A stretch of 21,466 bases of DNA from Ettlia oleoabundans (Eukaryota > Chlorophyta > Chlorophyceae > Chlamydomonadales), in the NCBI GenBank assembly GCA_019693395.1, contig JAAMXP010001428.1, forward strand, positions 1 to 21,466. The letters are read 5' to 3'. A model generated the notes under the pieces. The model had not been told where the DNA came from. It searched no databases and saw only the letters and a program-made list of their open reading frames with translations. Both the position numbers and the translations under genes were made by a program. Below are positions 20,007 through 21,466 of this stretch, piece by piece. Within the stretch, counting starts at the first letter, position 1. Every line of letters starts with the position of its first letter.

Positions 20007-21401
20007 ATGGGAGATTATCGCAGACATAATGGGGGCGGGCACGGCGGAGGGGGCGGCTACAAGCGGCGGCGAGAGGAGGAGGCGCCCCTGGAGGGCACCA
20101 AATTGCTGCTATCCAGCCTTATCCAAGTGGGAGACCCAGCGAAGGTGCGGCGAGACCCGGTGCAGTGTCGGTTCAAAGCAGAGCGGCGAGCACCACACCT
20201 GCCGCCGTTGCCGCCACAGCCACAGCCTCCGCCTCCAAACCTTTCATCACCTCAATCTTGCAAATATCTACTATAAATTACCCCAACCTGCTGGCAGGAC
20301 GGCTCTATCCATCTGGATGATGAGATGCTGGGGGGCCTGGTGCGGCAGCTGCGGCGTGAGGCACGCTCTGCCCCCGACCTCGTGCACACCATGCTGCTCG
20401 ACTGCGCTGTGCAGCTGTCCACCAAGGCACCCGTGTATGCGCTGCTAGTAGGTGCGCAGGCATAAAAGGTTTGTGCATTGTAAAACGGAGCTGTGCCCTA
20501 TGGTAATCGGTTGGGCTGTGGGTAACAGTTGCACAGCGCTGTTGCTCTGTTGTGCCGCCGTTGCTGCTGCTGCCGCCGCCGCCGCTCCCCAGCCCTGACC
20601 CCTGCCGCCCGCTTTCCATAATCCTGCCCCTGCATCACCAGGCCTGCTGAATGTGGACGAACCTGAGCTGGCGGCGGCGCTGGTGCAGCGGCTGGGTGCG
20701 GAGCTCAATGCCTGCCTGCAGCCAGGCGGTGATGTGCGGCGCGCCCGCCTGCTCCTGCGCTTTGCGGCGGCGCTGGTGCCCACCAACGTCGTCCACGCAG
20801 CCTCGCTGCTGGCGGCGGTGCGGGCGCTGGTGGATACGGCAGTGGCGATTGCTGAAGCAAGTGAGTGTTCATACAAATATATGCTGCCAGTAGGGGCAGG
20901 GCTGGAATCGTAAATGCCAGCATACAGCAGTGTTGGAGAGCTTGAACGGTAAGGGCTGGACTATTGCACAGGGAGGTGGGCACCGGTCCCAGCGTCACCG
21001 GCGGTGCCAGCACTCGCATGCACGGCATGAATGGACAGCTCTTCCCATCACACCCGAGCTTTTTGCATGTGGCCAGGCTTTCATCGCCCCCCCATACTTG
21101 GCTCAGCCCCCTGCACCCCCTGGGACCATCCTGCCTTCCTGCCTGCCTCCGCCCGTGTCATCCCACCTGCAGGCCCCACCAGCGATGATGGGCGCAGCTG
21201 GCAGCCCTACGCCGACCACCTTGTGTATGCGGCGCTGATGGCGCTGCCGTGGGGCGGGTCGGAGCTGGCAGAGTCAGTGCCCCAGGATCTGTCGGGGCTT
21301 GTTGGGGCTGTGGCTGGCTACATGGGCAGGCGGCCGCGCTCCAGCCAGCCATCGCTGCGGCCCTTTGCCGCCGCCATCAAGGAGGACGACCCCGTGGCAG
21401 A
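20007..21401 (+). CDS. Nuclear cap-binding protein subunit 1 (CBP80/ABH1), N-terminal part
   Basis: Four exons are visible: 20007-20144, 20298-20451, 20642-20860 and 21173-21401, coding 246 residues and ending in phase 2 at a GTGAGT donor, so the gene continues off the right edge. CBP80 with CBP20 binds the m7G cap of nuclear transcripts and acts in splicing, export and miRNA processing. The segment fits the first MIF4G-like helical domain of plant ABH1: LLLSSLIQVGDPAK, LVHTMLLDCAVQL, APVYALLVGLLNVDEPEL, ARLLLRFAAALVPTNVV and YAALMALPWGGSELAESVP. The last closely matches the plant wording around LPWGGSELAE. The N terminus HNGGGHGGGGGYKRRREEE supplies a basic patch like the import signal at the same place in animal NCBP1, ahead of the helical domain. 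The ATG at 20007 is the first that leads directly into this sequence. Confidence 0.9.
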
Positions 21402-21438
21402 GTGAGTGCAACTGATTGTGTGTTGTGGGTGTTGTCTG

Positions 21439-21466
21439 TTGTGTGTGTGTGTGTGGGGGGGGGGGG
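21439..21466. repeat. GT microsatellite running into a poly-G end
   Basis: About eight GT units are followed by a run of 12 G up to the last base of the window, within the fourth intron of the CBP80 gene. The abrupt homopolymer end suggests the contig stops at a difficult repeat. The opening bases 1-25 (CCACCC-type repeats) are similarly simple and lie in an intron of the OPR gene. Confidence 0.8.

Overview
The window looks like nuclear DNA of a green alga, most likely a trebouxiophyte or chlorophyte relative of Chlorella, Coccomyxa or Chlamydomonas. Every gene is split into short exons by introns of roughly 45-400 bases, with GTGAG-like donors and CTGCAG-like acceptors. Proteins are rich in Ala, Gln, Gly and Pro tracts, and a TGTAA-type poly(A) signal can be seen behind one gene. 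The gene content (an OPR-type organelle RNA-binding protein, plastid BCCP, a Dof factor, a PP7-type phosphatase, CBP80) is that of the plant lineage. All gene models were spliced by eye. Reading phase agrees at every junction given, but no transcript was available.

Layout: (1) 26-3190 minus, the 5' part of an octotricopeptide/RAP-like organelle RNA-binding protein, running off the left edge. (2) 3527-5292 plus, the biotin carboxyl carrier protein of plastid acetyl-CoA carboxylase. (3) 5293-6355, non-coding, with a 51-bp tandem duplication and a nested inverted repeat. (4) 6356-9347 plus, a TVP38/TMEM64 (DedA-like, VTT domain) membrane protein. (5) 10013-11304 minus and 11913-13037 plus, a head-to-head pair of unrecognised proteins. 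Each has an organelle-presequence-like N terminus followed by a Pro/Asp/Glu-rich, probably disordered body. (6) 13539-15780 minus, a Dof zinc-finger transcription factor. (7) 16289-19686 minus, a PP7-type Ser/Thr phosphatase with a long Ala/Gln-rich tail. (8) 20007-21401 plus, the N-terminal part of the large nuclear cap-binding subunit (CBP80/ABH1), running off the right edge.

Three gene pairs are divergent with short shared upstream regions: OPR/BCCP (336 bp), the two Pro-rich genes (608 bp) and PP7/CBP80 (320 bp). The first pair joins two chloroplast-related functions. No bacterial-style operon, CRISPR array, tRNA, rRNA or intact transposon was seen. The most unusual points are an apparent non-GT (GA-AG) splice donor right behind the biotinylation motif of BCCP, and the divergent pair of Pro/Asp-rich genes with organelle-type leaders.
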